64,000 nucleotides of DNA, from NCBI RefSeq assembly GCF_018128965.1, contig NZ_JAAEDH010000001.1:186001-250000 (forward strand). The letters run 5' to 3'. The notes below the pieces were generated by a model, which made no database searches, was not told where the DNA came from, and saw nothing but the letters and a program-made list of their open reading frames with translations. Numbering within the stretch: the stretch's first letter is position 1; each line of letters begins with the position of its first letter. A program made the position numbers and the translations under genes. The DNA comes from Plastoroseomonas arctica (GTDB taxonomy: Bacteria; Pseudomonadota; Alphaproteobacteria; Acetobacterales; Acetobacteraceae). This document shows, one piece after another, positions 9,886-18,910 of the stretch.

Positions 9886-10764
9886 ATGCCGCATGCCCCA
9901 TCCAACGGCGCCAACCTCTATTATGAGGAGACCGGCACCGGTCACCCGATCGTCTTCGTGCATGAATACGGTGCCGATCACCGCGAGTGGGAGACGCAGG
10001 TGCGTTTCTTCTCGCGCGAGTATCGCTGCATCACCTTCGCCGCGCGCGGCTACCCGCCCTCGGACGTGCCGGAGGATGGCGCGCTGTACGGTCAGGACCA
10101 CTCGGTCGCCGACATCAAGGCGGTGATGGACCACCTGAACATCGCCGAGGCGCATGTCGTGGGCTTGTCGATGGGCGCCTTCGCGACGCTGCTGTTCGGC
10201 ATTCGTCATCCGGATCGTGCGACGGCGCTTGTCGTGGCCGGCGTGGGCAGCGGCAGCGTCACGGACCCGGCGGCGCTGGCCGCCTTCCGAGCGGAGAATG
10301 TCGGCAAGGCGGATCGTCTTCGCGAACTTGGATGGCAGGACCTTGCGATCGAGGCCGGCACCACGCCGACCCGTATCCAGCTGCGCCACAAGGACCCGCG
10401 CGGCTGGGACGAGTTCATCGCGCATCTGCGCTCGCACTCAGCCATCGGCTCGGCGCTGACGACGCAGCATTACCAGGGCGCGCGCGACCCAGTCTACGCC
10501 TGGGAAGCGCAGCTGCGAACGATGGCGGTGCCGACCTTGCTGGCTGTCGGCGACGAGGACACGCCCTGCGTCGAGCCGAGCATCTTCATCAAGCGCATGC
10601 TGCCCAACGCGGGGCTGTGGATGCATCCGCGCACCGGGCACGCGATCAACCTGGAAGAACCAGCCGCCTTCAATTCCGCGGTCCAATCCTTCTTCTCGAC
10701 GGTCGAGCGCGGGCGATGGAGCCTCGCCGCGTCAGGCGGCGGCGGGGAAGCCGATCGCCCATAG
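9886..10764 (+). CDS. Alpha/beta-fold hydrolase
   Basis: A 292-residue alpha/beta hydrolase. The oxyanion loop region is HEYGADHREW, the nucleophile elbow is GLSMGAF (Ser about 93), the acid is likely in VGDEDTPC and the catalytic His in RTGHAINLEEP near the C-terminus. The set resembles esterases and 3-oxoadipate enol-lactone hydrolase-like proteins, but the substrate cannot be told. A strong AGGAGG lies just before the ATG. It follows recJ by 32 bases. Its last 33 bases overlap the 3' end of the convergent histidine kinase gene. Confidence 0.88.
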   Translation: MPHAPSNGANLYYEETGTGHPIVFVHEYGADHREWETQVRFFSREYRCITFAARGYPPSDVPEDGALYGQDHSVADIKAVMDHLNIAEAHVVGLSMGAFATLLFGIRHPDRATALVVAGVGSGSVTDPAALAAFRAENVGKADRLRELGWQDLAIEAGTTPTRIQLRHKDPRGWDEFIAHLRSHSAIGSALTTQHYQGARDPVYAWEAQLRTMAVPTLLAVGDEDTPCVEPSIFIKRMLPNAGLWMHPRTGHAINLEEPAAFNSAVQSFFSTVERGRWSLAASGGGGEADRP

Positions 10765-11889
10765 GGTTCCCGCACCAGGCTGCAGCTCCAGCGTGCCACC
10801 GATCCGCGCGACGATGCGGCGGCACAGGCTCAGGCCGCGCCGCGAGCTGCCGTCCTGCGGGCGATAGCCGATCCCGTCATCATGGATCGTCAGCATCGCG
10901 GTCTTGCCGCCGGAATCGAGCGCAAGATCGATCAGGATCTGCCCATCCCGGTCTGGGAAGGCGTGGCCGTAGCTGTTCGTGATGAGCTCGGCGACGACGA
11001 TGCCGAGCGAAGTGACCGCGTCGAGGTCCAGCAGCAGCCGGTCCGCCCGGCAATGGATCGCGACGCTGTGGGCACGCGGTCCCTGCAGGCCCGGCATGCT
11101 GACGCAAAGCGCATCGAGGTAGCCGGCGAAGTCGATGGTCTTGCTGAGGCCCACGCCGAGCAGGCTGTCATAGACCTGCGCCAGGATCGTCACCTGGCGG
11201 ATCATCGCATCCACACTGTGCCCGGCGACGCCAGCCTCGTCGCGCGCATGCGCCGAGAGCATGCTGGCCAGCATCTGGAGATTGTTACGCACCCTGTGTT
11301 GCAATTCCTCTGCCAGCAGGTTCTTCTGTTCGACGGATTCGCGCAACGCCTGGACGCGCGTGGCCGTCGCCACCGCTTCGGCCAGGACATTGGCGAAGCC
11401 GGTCAGGAAGTTGATGTCGTGGACGTCGTACTGATGCTGCGACGGGCTATCGATCTCAAGCACGCCAAAGGGCTTTCCGTCGAAGCCGGGAATGACGACG
11501 TCGACCGTGGAGATGATCCCGTGCTCGGCATAGAATTCCGGCAGCGCCAGGTCATTCGCGGTGATGATGTTGCGGATGATGACGGGCTTGCCGGTGACAT
11601 AGGCGCGACCCTGCGGCGAGGTTTCATTGGCCTGCGAGACGACGCCGCCGATGACGCCCGGCTTCCACCCGCATCCTGCGACGATGAGCAGGTCGTCCTC
11701 CGCCGGGCGATAGCGGCACACCTTGCAGAACGGCACTTCGAGCGAAGCCGCGCAGATGCGCGCCGCTTCGGTCAGGATCTTCTGGAGATCGGTCTCGCGA
11801 AAAGCGAAGCTGCCAAACGCCGCGAGGGCGGCCTGCTGGCGTTGCAGCTTCTCGACCGTCCGTTCCGTGACGCGTTGGGAATTGGGCAT
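10732..11889 (-). CDS. GAF-domain sensor histidine kinase (HisKA_2 type)
   Basis: A soluble 385-residue sensor kinase with no membrane segment, so probably cytoplasmic. The N-terminal 170 residues form a GAF domain (ICAASLEVPFCKVCRYRP through FGVLEIDSPSQHQYD), likely a small-ligand or redox sensor. It is followed by a HisKA_2 dimerisation helix with the phospho-accepting His in EELQHRVRNNLQML, then an HATPase_c domain with an N-box in VAELITNSYGHAF and a DDGIG motif. This kinase type often feeds the general stress response in alphaproteobacteria. No response regulator gene lies beside it. The start at 11889 gives the homologous N-terminus. Confidence 0.88.
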   Translation of the reverse strand: MPNSQRVTERTVEKLQRQQAALAAFGSFAFRETDLQKILTEAARICAASLEVPFCKVCRYRPAEDDLLIVAGCGWKPGVIGGVVSQANETSPQGRAYVTGKPVIIRNIITANDLALPEFYAEHGIISTVDVVIPGFDGKPFGVLEIDSPSQHQYDVHDINFLTGFANVLAEAVATATRVQALRESVEQKNLLAEELQHRVRNNLQMLASMLSAHARDEAGVAGHSVDAMIRQVTILAQVYDSLLGVGLSKTIDFAGYLDALCVSMPGLQGPRAHSVAIHCRADRLLLDLDAVTSLGIVVAELITNSYGHAFPDRDGQILIDLALDSGGKTAMLTIHDDGIGYRPQDGSSRRGLSLCRRIVARIGGTLELQPGAGTLWAIGFPAAA

Positions 11890-12090
11890 GCGATCGCCTA
11901 GGTGCAAAGTTCTATTTCGCCGGCGCAATGTGCGCGACGTGGAAGGCACCCTGGAGGCACGGGAGGCTTTGGAAAGACGCTGCCGGTCGGAGCGGGAAGG
12001 TATCGTCGTGACCTTCAACAGCTTTGTGACCTAGCAGGATTTCGCGCTCGCAATAAAGCTATAATGCGGCAGGCCACGCGACCGCAGGAC

Positions 12091-12897
12091 TCAGCTGCCT
12101 TGCAGCCAGACCGCGTCAGCGCCGAGTTCGGGCCAACCGATCGCGCGGTACGCCAGGGTGGCCTCGCTCCAGCCTGCAGCGATGATGCGGTGGCCGGTAA
12201 AGCCATCTGCCGCGTCGCTGAGCAGCCAGGCGAGCGGCGGGCCCATGATCGCGGGCTTCAGCATCGCGGCGCGGTCCCAGCCGGTGGCGTCGGAGATGAA
12301 GGGCGTGTCGGTCGGCCCGCCGGGGATCAGCACGTTGACGGTGATGCCGCTGCCCGCGAGCTCCTGCGCCCAGATCGCGGAGGCGGATTCGAGCGCCGCC
12401 TTGGTCGCGCCATACGGCAGCACGCGCAGCATGGTGCGGAAGCTGGTCGTGTTGTTGACCACCCGCCCCCACCCTGCTGCGCGCATATGCGGCAGGGCGC
12501 CGCGCAGCAGCAGCATCGGCGCGCGCAGGTTGATCGCGAAGAAGCGGTCCCAGGTCGCGGCGTCGAGCTCCTCGATGGCCGGCAGGCGCGTCTCGGCGTC
12601 GGGGCGGAGGCTGCTGACGCCGATGCCGGCATTGTTGACCAGCGCATCGATGCGCCCGAAATGCGCAAGGGTGTCGGCGATGGTCCCGGCGCAACCGGCC
12701 TCGGTGCCGAGGTCGGCGCATAGGGCGTGCAGCCGCGGCTGGTCCGGGTGCAGCGCGCGCAAGGCATCCAGCGCGGCGGCGTCGCGATCCATCGCCGCCA
12801 CCGCGTGCCCGGCCTCGAGCAGGGCCGCCACCATCGCGCGGCCGATGCCGCCAGCGGCGCCGGTGACCAGGGCGACGCGGGGTTTCGTCGGGGTCAT
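12091..12897 (-). CDS. Short-chain dehydrogenase/reductase (SDR)
   Basis: A 268-residue classical SDR oxidoreductase. It carries the cofactor-binding glycine motif TGAAGGIG, the structural NNAG motif, a serine in the NNTTSFRTML strand and the catalytic YGATK pair (Tyr and Lys). The Asp after strand 2 (AMDRD) favours NAD(H) over NADP(H). The C-terminus ends with a family-typical GHRIIAAGW segment. GGAGA lies before the ATG at 12897. It is divergent from the amidohydrolase gene, suggesting both act on the same class of organic substrate; the compound is unknown. Confidence 0.88.
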   Translation of the reverse strand: MTPTKPRVALVTGAAGGIGRAMVAALLEAGHAVAAMDRDAAALDALRALHPDQPRLHALCADLGTEAGCAGTIADTLAHFGRIDALVNNAGIGVSSLRPDAETRLPAIEELDAATWDRFFAINLRAPMLLLRGALPHMRAAGWGRVVNNTTSFRTMLRVLPYGATKAALESASAIWAQELAGSGITVNVLIPGGPTDTPFISDATGWDRAAMLKPAIMGPPLAWLLSDAADGFTGHRIIAAGWSEATLAYRAIGWPELGADAVWLQGS

Positions 12898-13017
12898 GGC
12901 GCATTCTCCCTGGCAGGCCGCCATGAGGTTAGGCGAACCGCGGCATGCGCGGCCAGGAGGTTCCGCCCGCGGCGCGCTGTGCCAAGCTGCGCTCAAACAC
13001 CGACCGAGGGACGCACG

Positions 13018-14058
13018 ATGAACACCACGACGCCGCAGCACTACCTGCCGGTGCGCGAAGCCTGGCTCAATGCGCGGCAGGAGGAGATCCTGGACCCGGC
13101 GCAGCGCATCGTGGACCCGCACCACCATCTGTGGGAACGGCCGGGCTGGCGCTACCTGCTGCACGAGTTCCTCGAGGATTTGCGCAGCGGCCATGACGTG
13201 CGCGCGACGGTCTTCATCCAGGCCCGCTCCATGCACCGCGCCGACGGGCCGGAGGCGATGCGCCCGGTCGGCGAGACCGAATTCGCCAATGGCGTCGCCG
13301 CCATGTGCGCGAGCGGCGGCTACGGCAATGTGCAGGTGAATGCCGGCATCGTGGGCTATGCGGACCTCACCCTGGGCGATGCCGTGCGGCCGGTGTTGGA
13401 GGCGCATATCCACGCCGGCGGCGACCGCTTCCGCGGCATCCGCCACATCGCGACCTGGGATGAGGATGCGGCGTTGCTGAACCCCGCCTATCGCCCAGCC
13501 GAGGACATGCTGGGCAGCGAGGGCTTCCGCGCCGGCTTCCGGCACCTGGGCGCGCTGGGGCTCAGCTACGATGCCTGGCTGTACTTCCCGCAGATCCCGC
13601 GCCTGACCGCGCTCGCCCGCGCCTTCCCAGAAACGCCGATCGTGCTCGACCATTGCGGCGGCATCCTAGGGATCGGGCGCTATGCCGGGCGGCAGGACGA
13701 GAATTTCGCTACCTGGCAGCGCCACATGGCGGAGCTCGCCGCGTGCCCGAACGTGATGGTGAAGCTCGGCGGCCTGGGGATGCGGCTGCCGGGCTTCGGC
13801 CTGGAGGAGGGCGCGATCGCGCCGTCTTCCGAGATGCTCGTCGATGCTTGGCGCCCGTGGATGGAGGGTGCGATCGAGTTGTTCGGCACCGCACGGTGCA
13901 TGTTCGAGAGCAACTTCCCGGTGGACAAGGGCGGGTTTGGCTATGCGGTCGGGTGGAACGCCTTCAAGCGCCTCGCCGCAGGTGCCGGCGCCGACGACAA
14001 GGCCGACCTGTTCTGGCGCAGCGCCGCGAGCTTCTACCGGCTGCCAGCTATCGCCTGA
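13018..14058 (+). CDS. Amidohydrolase-family metal-dependent hydrolase (Amidohydro_2)
   Basis: A 346-residue TIM-barrel hydrolase of the amidohydrolase_2 / 2-pyrone-4,6-dicarboxylate lactonase-like group. The N-terminal metal site IVDPHHHLWERPGWRY is diagnostic; later residues include RGIRHIA, VLDHCGG (metal-ligand His) and MFESNFPVDK near the C-terminus. Likely opens a lactone or cleaves a C-N or C-C bond of a small carboxylate. GAGGG lies just before the ATG. Its stop codon directly abuts the stop codon of the convergent enolase-superfamily gene within the palindrome TGATCA. Confidence 0.85.
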   Translation: MNTTTPQHYLPVREAWLNARQEEILDPAQRIVDPHHHLWERPGWRYLLHEFLEDLRSGHDVRATVFIQARSMHRADGPEAMRPVGETEFANGVAAMCASGGYGNVQVNAGIVGYADLTLGDAVRPVLEAHIHAGGDRFRGIRHIATWDEDAALLNPAYRPAEDMLGSEGFRAGFRHLGALGLSYDAWLYFPQIPRLTALARAFPETPIVLDHCGGILGIGRYAGRQDENFATWQRHMAELAACPNVMVKLGGLGMRLPGFGLEEGAIAPSSEMLVDAWRPWMEGAIELFGTARCMFESNFPVDKGGFGYAVGWNAFKRLAAGAGADDKADLFWRSAASFYRLPAIA

Positions 14059-15129
14059 TCAGAGGATCGGCTCCAGCCCCAGCCCCGGGGTGTCCGGCAC
14101 CGCGACGAACCCGCCGCGCGGCAGCAGCGCGTCGCCATATGGCGCGCGGGCGAGGTCGGCGGCGTAGATCTCGATGGGCTCCTCGGCATCGAGTGCGGCG
14201 AGCAGGTGCAGCGTGGCCAACAGGCCAGGCCCGAAATAGGGGGAATGCGGCACCATGCGGATGCCGGCACGCCTTGCCATCGCGCCGACCTCGAGCATGG
14301 CGGAAAGGCCGAGCTTGCTCACGCTCGGCTGCACCACATCGACCGCACCGGCCGCGATCATGGCGCCGAGTTCGGCCACGCTTCCGGTGCATTCCCCGGC
14401 GCTGATCGGGCAGGGAGCGGCCGCACGCACCGCGGCGATGGCGGCGAAATCCTCGGGCGGCCAGACCGGCTCCTCGACCCAGGCGATGTTCATGTCTGCC
14501 ACAGCCGCGCAGAAGACGTGCGCCTCCTCGACGCCGTTCCAGGCGCAGTTGATGTCGAGCATCAGGGGGATGTCCGCCGGCGCCGCGTCGCGGGCGGCGC
14601 GGATGCAGGCGAGGTCGACCTCGTGCAGCTTGATGCGGCGATACCCGGCGGCGACGGCGGCGCGGGTGTTACGCGCGACGTCCTCGGGCACGCCGTAGCG
14701 CAGCAGGCTGGCATAGGCGGGCACCCGTTTCCGCGCGGCTTTGCCGAGCAGCGCGTGCAGCGGCTGGCCCGCCGCCTTGGCCGCGATGTCCCACAGCGCG
14801 ATGTCGATGGCGGCGATGGCGAAGCTCGCCGCACCGTTGCGCCCGAAATTGTGCAGCCGCCGCTGCAGCCGATGGCCGAGGCCGCCGATGTCGCTGGCAT
14901 CCTCACCGAGGCAGGCCGGGATCACGAGGCGGTCCAACGCGTCGCGCGTGGTGTCGACCAGGGTGAAGCCGAAGCCTTCGCCCCACCCATGCAGGCCCGT
15001 GTCGGTCTCCACGCGGACCAGCAGCGTGTCCATGCTGCGCAGATGCAGGTTGCCGCCGACACCCGCGGCACTGGCGCCGAAGGTGAAGGGCGTGCGGTGG
15101 ATGTGGCTCTCGACCTTCACGATGCGCAT
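14059..15129 (-). CDS. Mandelate racemase / muconate lactonizing enzyme-family protein
   Basis: A 356-residue member of the enolase superfamily, probably a sugar-acid dehydratase or racemase. It has the capping domain, then the barrel with a lysine in RRIKLHEV, and the metal ligands Asp in MLDINCAW, Glu in WVEEPVWPP and Glu in ISAGECTG, followed by VVQPSVSKLGG-like strand and HSPYFGPGLLA at the C-terminus. A KxK motif is replaced by IKLHE, so the exact reaction is open. Next to the Bug receptor (divergent, 74 bases away) and the amidohydrolase it suggests a small catabolic unit. Confidence 0.85.
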   Translation of the reverse strand: MRIVKVESHIHRTPFTFGASAAGVGGNLHLRSMDTLLVRVETDTGLHGWGEGFGFTLVDTTRDALDRLVIPACLGEDASDIGGLGHRLQRRLHNFGRNGAASFAIAAIDIALWDIAAKAAGQPLHALLGKAARKRVPAYASLLRYGVPEDVARNTRAAVAAGYRRIKLHEVDLACIRAARDAAPADIPLMLDINCAWNGVEEAHVFCAAVADMNIAWVEEPVWPPEDFAAIAAVRAAAPCPISAGECTGSVAELGAMIAAGAVDVVQPSVSKLGLSAMLEVGAMARRAGIRMVPHSPYFGPGLLATLHLLAALDAEEPIEIYAADLARAPYGDALLPRGGFVAVPDTPGLGLEPIL

Positions 15130-15203
15130 GGCACTTCTCCCTGATCGGTTTTGGGCGATACTCGCATCGATGGGTGGTGCGCAGAAGCCACCGGGAGGAT
15201 CCT

Positions 15204-16172
15204 ATGAAAGCAACGCGCGCGATCGCCGCCGCACTCACCACGCTGCTCGCGCTGCCGCTCGCCGCGCAGGAGGCCTATCCGACGCGGCCCATTCGCCTCA
15301 TCGTGCCCTTTGCCGCCGGCGGGCCGAGCGACATCGTCGCGCGCCTGATCGGCCCGAAGATGGGCGCCGCGCTGGGCCAGCCGATCATCGTCGAGAACCG
15401 CCCAGGGGCAGGGGGTGTCACCGCCATCGAGGTCACCGCGCGCGCGGCACCGGATGGCTACACCTTCGCGATCGGGAGCGCCGGCGGGCTCGCCATCTCG
15501 CCGCGCCTGGACCGCGGCACCAGCTATGACCCGCTGCGCGACCTCGCACCCATCACGCTCGGGGTGCTGGTGCCCGAACCGCTGGTGGTGCCGGCGGCGA
15601 GCCCGTTCCGCAGCCTCGCCGACCTCATCGCGGCGGCGCGTGCACGGCCAGGGGCGCTGAACTACGGCTCCTCCGGCTCGGGTTCCATGCCGCATCTGGC
15701 GGGCGAATTGCTGCGCACCGCCGCGGGGCTCGACATCACGCACGTTTCCTACCGCGGCGGTGCGCCGCTCACGACCGCCCTGCTGCAGAACGAGATCCAG
15801 CTGGGCTTTGCCGACCTGCCGATCCTGTTGCCGCATATCCGCGCCGGCGCGCTGCGGCCGATCGGCGTCGGCACCGAGCAGCGGCTGTCCTGGCTGCCCG
15901 ATGTGCCGACCATGGCGGAACTCGGCTTGCCCGGGGTGGATGCCAACAACTGGCATGGCCTGGTCGCGCCGGTGCGCGTGCCGGAACGCGTCCTCGTCGC
16001 ACTGCACCGGGCTGCGGCAGATGCCCTGCACGACGCCGAGATCATGCGGCTGCTGAACGACCAGGGCGCCATTCCGGGCGGCGACACGCGCGAGATCTTC
16101 GGCCGCTTCCTGCGTGCGGAGCTGGAAAAATGGGGCGAGGTGATCCGCCGCGGCAATATCCGCGCCGAGTGA
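15204..16172 (+). CDS. Bug-family tripartite tricarboxylate transporter substrate-binding protein
   Basis: A 322-residue periplasmic solute receptor of the Bug/TctC family. A Sec signal (through LPLAAQ) leads into YPTRPIRLIVPFAAGGPSDIVAR, the characteristic first strand and carboxylate-binding loop; GAGGVTAIEVTARAAPDGYT and HVSYRGGAPLTTALLQNEI are further family segments. It should bind a carboxylate and deliver it to a TctAB permease, but no TctA or TctB gene is in the window. GGGAGG precedes the ATG. It is divergent from the enolase-superfamily gene and is likely its uptake partner. Confidence 0.9.
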   Translation: MKATRAIAAALTTLLALPLAAQEAYPTRPIRLIVPFAAGGPSDIVARLIGPKMGAALGQPIIVENRPGAGGVTAIEVTARAAPDGYTFAIGSAGGLAISPRLDRGTSYDPLRDLAPITLGVLVPEPLVVPAASPFRSLADLIAAARARPGALNYGSSGSGSMPHLAGELLRTAAGLDITHVSYRGGAPLTTALLQNEIQLGFADLPILLPHIRAGALRPIGVGTEQRLSWLPDVPTMAELGLPGVDANNWHGLVAPVRVPERVLVALHRAAADALHDAEIMRLLNDQGAIPGGDTREIFGRFLRAELEKWGEVIRRGNIRAE

Positions 16173-16270
16173 GCGGGAGCGCAGGATTGCGCAAAGGGGC
16201 TAGCCGCTGGGGAGCGGCTTGTGTATGCAGCGGCGCGCCCGCGATTTATGGCGGTTGCGCGTCTGCACCG

Positions 16271-16346
16271 GTCCCGTTCGTCTAGAGGCCTAGGACACCA
16301 GCCTTTCACGTTGGCAGCACGGGTTCGAATCCCGTACGGGACGCCA
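16271..16346 (+). tRNA. tRNA-Glu (anticodon TTC)
   Basis: A full cloverleaf can be folded: acceptor stem GTCCCGT paired with ACGGGAC, anticodon loop CTTTCAC giving anticodon TTC, T-loop GGTTCGAATCC, discriminator G and an encoded CCA at 16344-16346. The 3' end (16332-16346) is the left attachment site of the genomic island that follows; the tRNA remains intact because the island restores the same sequence. Confidence 0.97.
16332..16346 (+). repeat. attL: left 15-bp direct repeat (tRNA 3' end)
   Basis: CCGTACGGGACGCCA, identical to 35328-35342. The base before it differs between copies (C versus T), so 15 bases is the exact shared core. Copies of the octamer GTCCCCAC/TCCCCAC lie just inside at 16401-16409 and 16413-16420 and may be integrase arm sites. 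Confidence 0.92.
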
Positions 16347-16441
16347 TACGTCATTTTAAGCTATTGAAATTGCTGCCGACATCTAGAAGGGCCGCCAATC
16401 GTCCCCACAAAAATCCCCACTGCCGGCGGAGGTCGGGCGGA

Positions 16442-17956
16442 TCATCCGCCGTCACCGCCGCCCGGCGCGTTGAAACCGGCGTAGGCGCCAGCGGCATCCG
16501 GCGAGGCATAGCCGGTATTCGAGGAAAAGACGGTGCCGGGGTCGCTATTGGCCGCATCGGCCAACGACAGCGGCGTGAAGTTCGGATTGAACGGAATGCT
16601 GGGGTCGCCGTACTTGGCGTAGTAGGCCGCCCACCCCGCCTCCGGCGTCGGGTTGTTGCCAGCCTGGGTGAAGTAGCCCCACCCGCGCAACCGGTCATAG
16701 GCGCTGCCGAGGGCTTCATCGAAGTTGCCGGGCCGGCGGATGTCGAGAGGAGTGACGCCCTGCTCGCGGGCCGCCTGGAGATAGGCTGGGTCGCTCAGGT
16801 CGCCATAACCGCCACTTTCGGCGTAGCCCTGCGATGCGTCGGCGCCTGCGTAGAGGCCCCATATGTCGGGGCGGACCTCGCCTGCGCCGCGCTCATTGGG
16901 CTGCAGGAACCAGCCGCCCTCGCCGTCATGGGCGCCGCCTCCGAAGAAGTAGCCCTGCCCGGCCAGGCCGGTGTTGGGCACGAGGCCATCAGCCGCGGCG
17001 CGCTGGGCGAAGTAATCGGGGGCCACCTGCGCGAGCAGGTTGGCGTCATCCCACTTGCCGCCGCCGCGCGCCACGCCCGAGGCGTTGAAGTTGCCATCGG
17101 GGCCATAGAACCCCTGCGCATAGGCGCTGGGCATATTGGGCTCGCCGCCGATATTGGAGCCGATGAGGCCGCCGAAGTAGGCGCCAACCAGCGTGCCCAC
17201 GACCGGGATGGGGATGAAGGAGCCGATCGCGCCGCCGATTGCCGCGCCGATCTGGCCGTTTTCACGGCTGTCCAGTCGGCCATCGTTGATGCTCTGGCCG
17301 ATATAGTTGCCGGCGTAGCCGCCTACCGCGCCGCCAATACCGCCCGCTGCGCCGTCTACTAAGCCACCGTAGCCCAAGCTGCCGGCAGCGTTTTGCCCTG
17401 CGCTGCCTGCTGCGATATCCGCACCGCCGCTATAGGACGCCACGCTGTTGGCAAAGCTGTCAGCGGGCGCTGCCGCCCCACCGGGGACAACGCCGGACGC
17501 GGCCCCGCCCTGCCCGCTAACGAAGCTGTCGCCGAAGCCGCCCACTCCGTTGCCAAAGCTGTCGATCGCTCCCTCAGCGCCTGGCAGCGGCGCCGTGTAC
17601 GGCACGCTGTTGTCGTAGCTGTTGATGCTCGGGTCGTCGCCAAACAGCCCGCGCGCCTTATCCAAGTTGCGCAGCGCGGTCGGCCCGTACCGCGCCACCA
17701 GCGCAAGAAGGTTCGTCTCGCCGCCGCCGCCCTGATCGACCACCGAAACCGGTGCGCTGGGCGCGTAGCCGAACCCGCCGCCTCCGCCGTCATACTGCGC
17801 GGCCTGGGCAATGTAGGGATCGAACTGCACAGGCGCGCGCGACGCCACCTGCTGGAACCCGAAGTCCGGCGTAAACCGGCCATCGAGATGAGTCCCCGTG
17901 GACCTTGTCGGATTGTAGGTCAGCGCGTTCTGGTAGCGAGATGCGGTCTCTGACAC
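16442..17956 (-). CDS. Gly/Ala-rich protein with glycine-zipper segment, possible phage-type structural protein
   Basis: A 504-residue protein very rich in Gly, Ala, Ser and Asn. A central hydrophobic stretch (about residues 205-275) is a run of GxxxG-type glycine zippers such as IGGAVGGYAG and IGAAIGGAIG, flanking a predicted membrane-active hairpin (IPIPVVGTLVGAYFGGLIG). The ends are aromatic and polar with tandem Asn/Tyr/Asp-rich pieces. There is no signal peptide. Such composition is seen in phage internal or ejection proteins and in membrane-perturbing proteins, but I cannot name a family. It is the first gene inside the left island boundary, reading toward attL. Confidence 0.65.
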   Translation of the reverse strand: MSETASRYQNALTYNPTRSTGTHLDGRFTPDFGFQQVASRAPVQFDPYIAQAAQYDGGGGGFGYAPSAPVSVVDQGGGGETNLLALVARYGPTALRNLDKARGLFGDDPSINSYDNSVPYTAPLPGAEGAIDSFGNGVGGFGDSFVSGQGGAASGVVPGGAAAPADSFANSVASYSGGADIAAGSAGQNAAGSLGYGGLVDGAAGGIGGAVGGYAGNYIGQSINDGRLDSRENGQIGAAIGGAIGSFIPIPVVGTLVGAYFGGLIGSNIGGEPNMPSAYAQGFYGPDGNFNASGVARGGGKWDDANLLAQVAPDYFAQRAAADGLVPNTGLAGQGYFFGGGAHDGEGGWFLQPNERGAGEVRPDIWGLYAGADASQGYAESGGYGDLSDPAYLQAAREQGVTPLDIRRPGNFDEALGSAYDRLRGWGYFTQAGNNPTPEAGWAAYYAKYGDPSIPFNPNFTPLSLADAANSDPGTVFSSNTGYASPDAAGAYAGFNAPGGGDGG

Positions 17957-18122
17957 GGTTTACAGTCTCCAATTGCCACGGGCGTCAATGCGCGCTTCCA
18001 CTGAACAACTATAACACACTAGGGTGCGGCACCGGCCTGTATTTGCATCCGGGACAAGAGATTGGGGGACTGAAATGCACGACAGATTTACTGCCCCGCC
18101 CTTTCTCACGGGCGCCGCCCCG

Positions 18123-18584
18123 ATGAACCTCACCCGCTTTGCCGCCATCGTTGTTGTGGCGCTTGCCATGTCTGGGTGCGGCGCGGTCTATGACACGCCG
18201 TCTTTGACCGGTGCGCGGATGAACCCGGCCGGCCCAACCCTTCCGGAGGGCATTCAGATCTTCGAAGGCGAGCCGCCACATCGTTATGAGTTACTCGGCA
18301 TAGTCCGAACGACGCTGCGGCAGGCCAACGTCATATCTCCCATACCTACCCAGGAGCATGTGGCGGAGCGGCTACGCCAAGCTGCAGGGAGGCTTGGCGC
18401 CGACGCGATCATCAACGTTCGGTATGAGCCAGTGGGGATCGATCGTTTTGGGATGCTGCAAGTAGGGCTCGGCGATTTAGTCGGTTTGTCTGCAGCACAG
18501 AGCATGGCCGGACAGGGGCAAGCTGTGGTGTGGCGGGCAGGCCCGAACGAAAACCCTCCCCAAGGTGCTGGATCGCGGCAGTGA
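18123..18584 (+). CDS. Lipoprotein with a YbjQ/RcsF-like domain
   Basis: A 153-residue lipoprotein: hydrophobic signal ending in LAMSGC, then a domain with YELLGIVRTTLRQANVIS and a helix ending LGADAIINVRYEP. The pattern of a beta strand, an Ala/Arg-rich helix and GADAII-V-Y resembles the YbjQ-like (DUF74) fold also seen in RcsF, an inference from pattern only. The ATG at 18123 is used because it begins the signal peptide. Its stop overlaps the start of the next gene (GTGA), so the two are translationally coupled. Confidence 0.7.
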   Translation: MNLTRFAAIVVVALAMSGCGAVYDTPSLTGARMNPAGPTLPEGIQIFEGEPPHRYELLGIVRTTLRQANVISPIPTQEHVAERLRQAAGRLGADAIINVRYEPVGIDRFGMLQVGLGDLVGLSAAQSMAGQGQAVVWRAGPNENPPQGAGSRQ

Positions 18585-18862
18585 CCGGATCTCAGTATCT
18601 TTTGTTCTTTGGCTTAGTCGTAAGCGCCAGCGCTTGCGCCGCGCCAAATACGGCCCCGCCGCAGGTGATCGCACGCACGCCCGCGAATGTTGTGCTTGTG
18701 GCCGGCGCGCGCAGCCATATTCAAGAGACCTTGACCGCGGCAGAGAACGAGTGTCAGCGGCAGGGGGTGCGGAATGCCGTGCAGCGCAGCGCTGTCCTGT
18801 TAGGGGACAGCACATCTGGGAACGTCCGATTTACATTCGAGTGCGTGCGCGACCCGCAATAG
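18581..18862 (+). CDS. Small exported protein coupled to the preceding lipoprotein
   Basis: A 93-residue protein starting at a GTG that overlaps the previous stop. The N-terminus is a signal peptide (LLFFGLVVSASACAA), with a Cys at the expected cleavage point, though the lipobox is weak at position -3. The mature part has two further cysteines (NECQRQG and FECVRD) that could form a disulfide and a regular NVRFTFEC strand. No family recognised. Pairing with the lipoprotein suggests an envelope-associated two-protein unit carried by the island. Confidence 0.6.
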   Translation: MTGSQYLLFFGLVVSASACAAPNTAPPQVIARTPANVVLVAGARSHIQETLTAAENECQRQGVRNAVQRSAVLLGDSTSGNVRFTFECVRDPQ

Positions 18863-18910
18863 GGCGGAGGCGAGGGCTGTGCGCCAGTCGTTAGCGGGCT
18901 GTCCCGCGCC

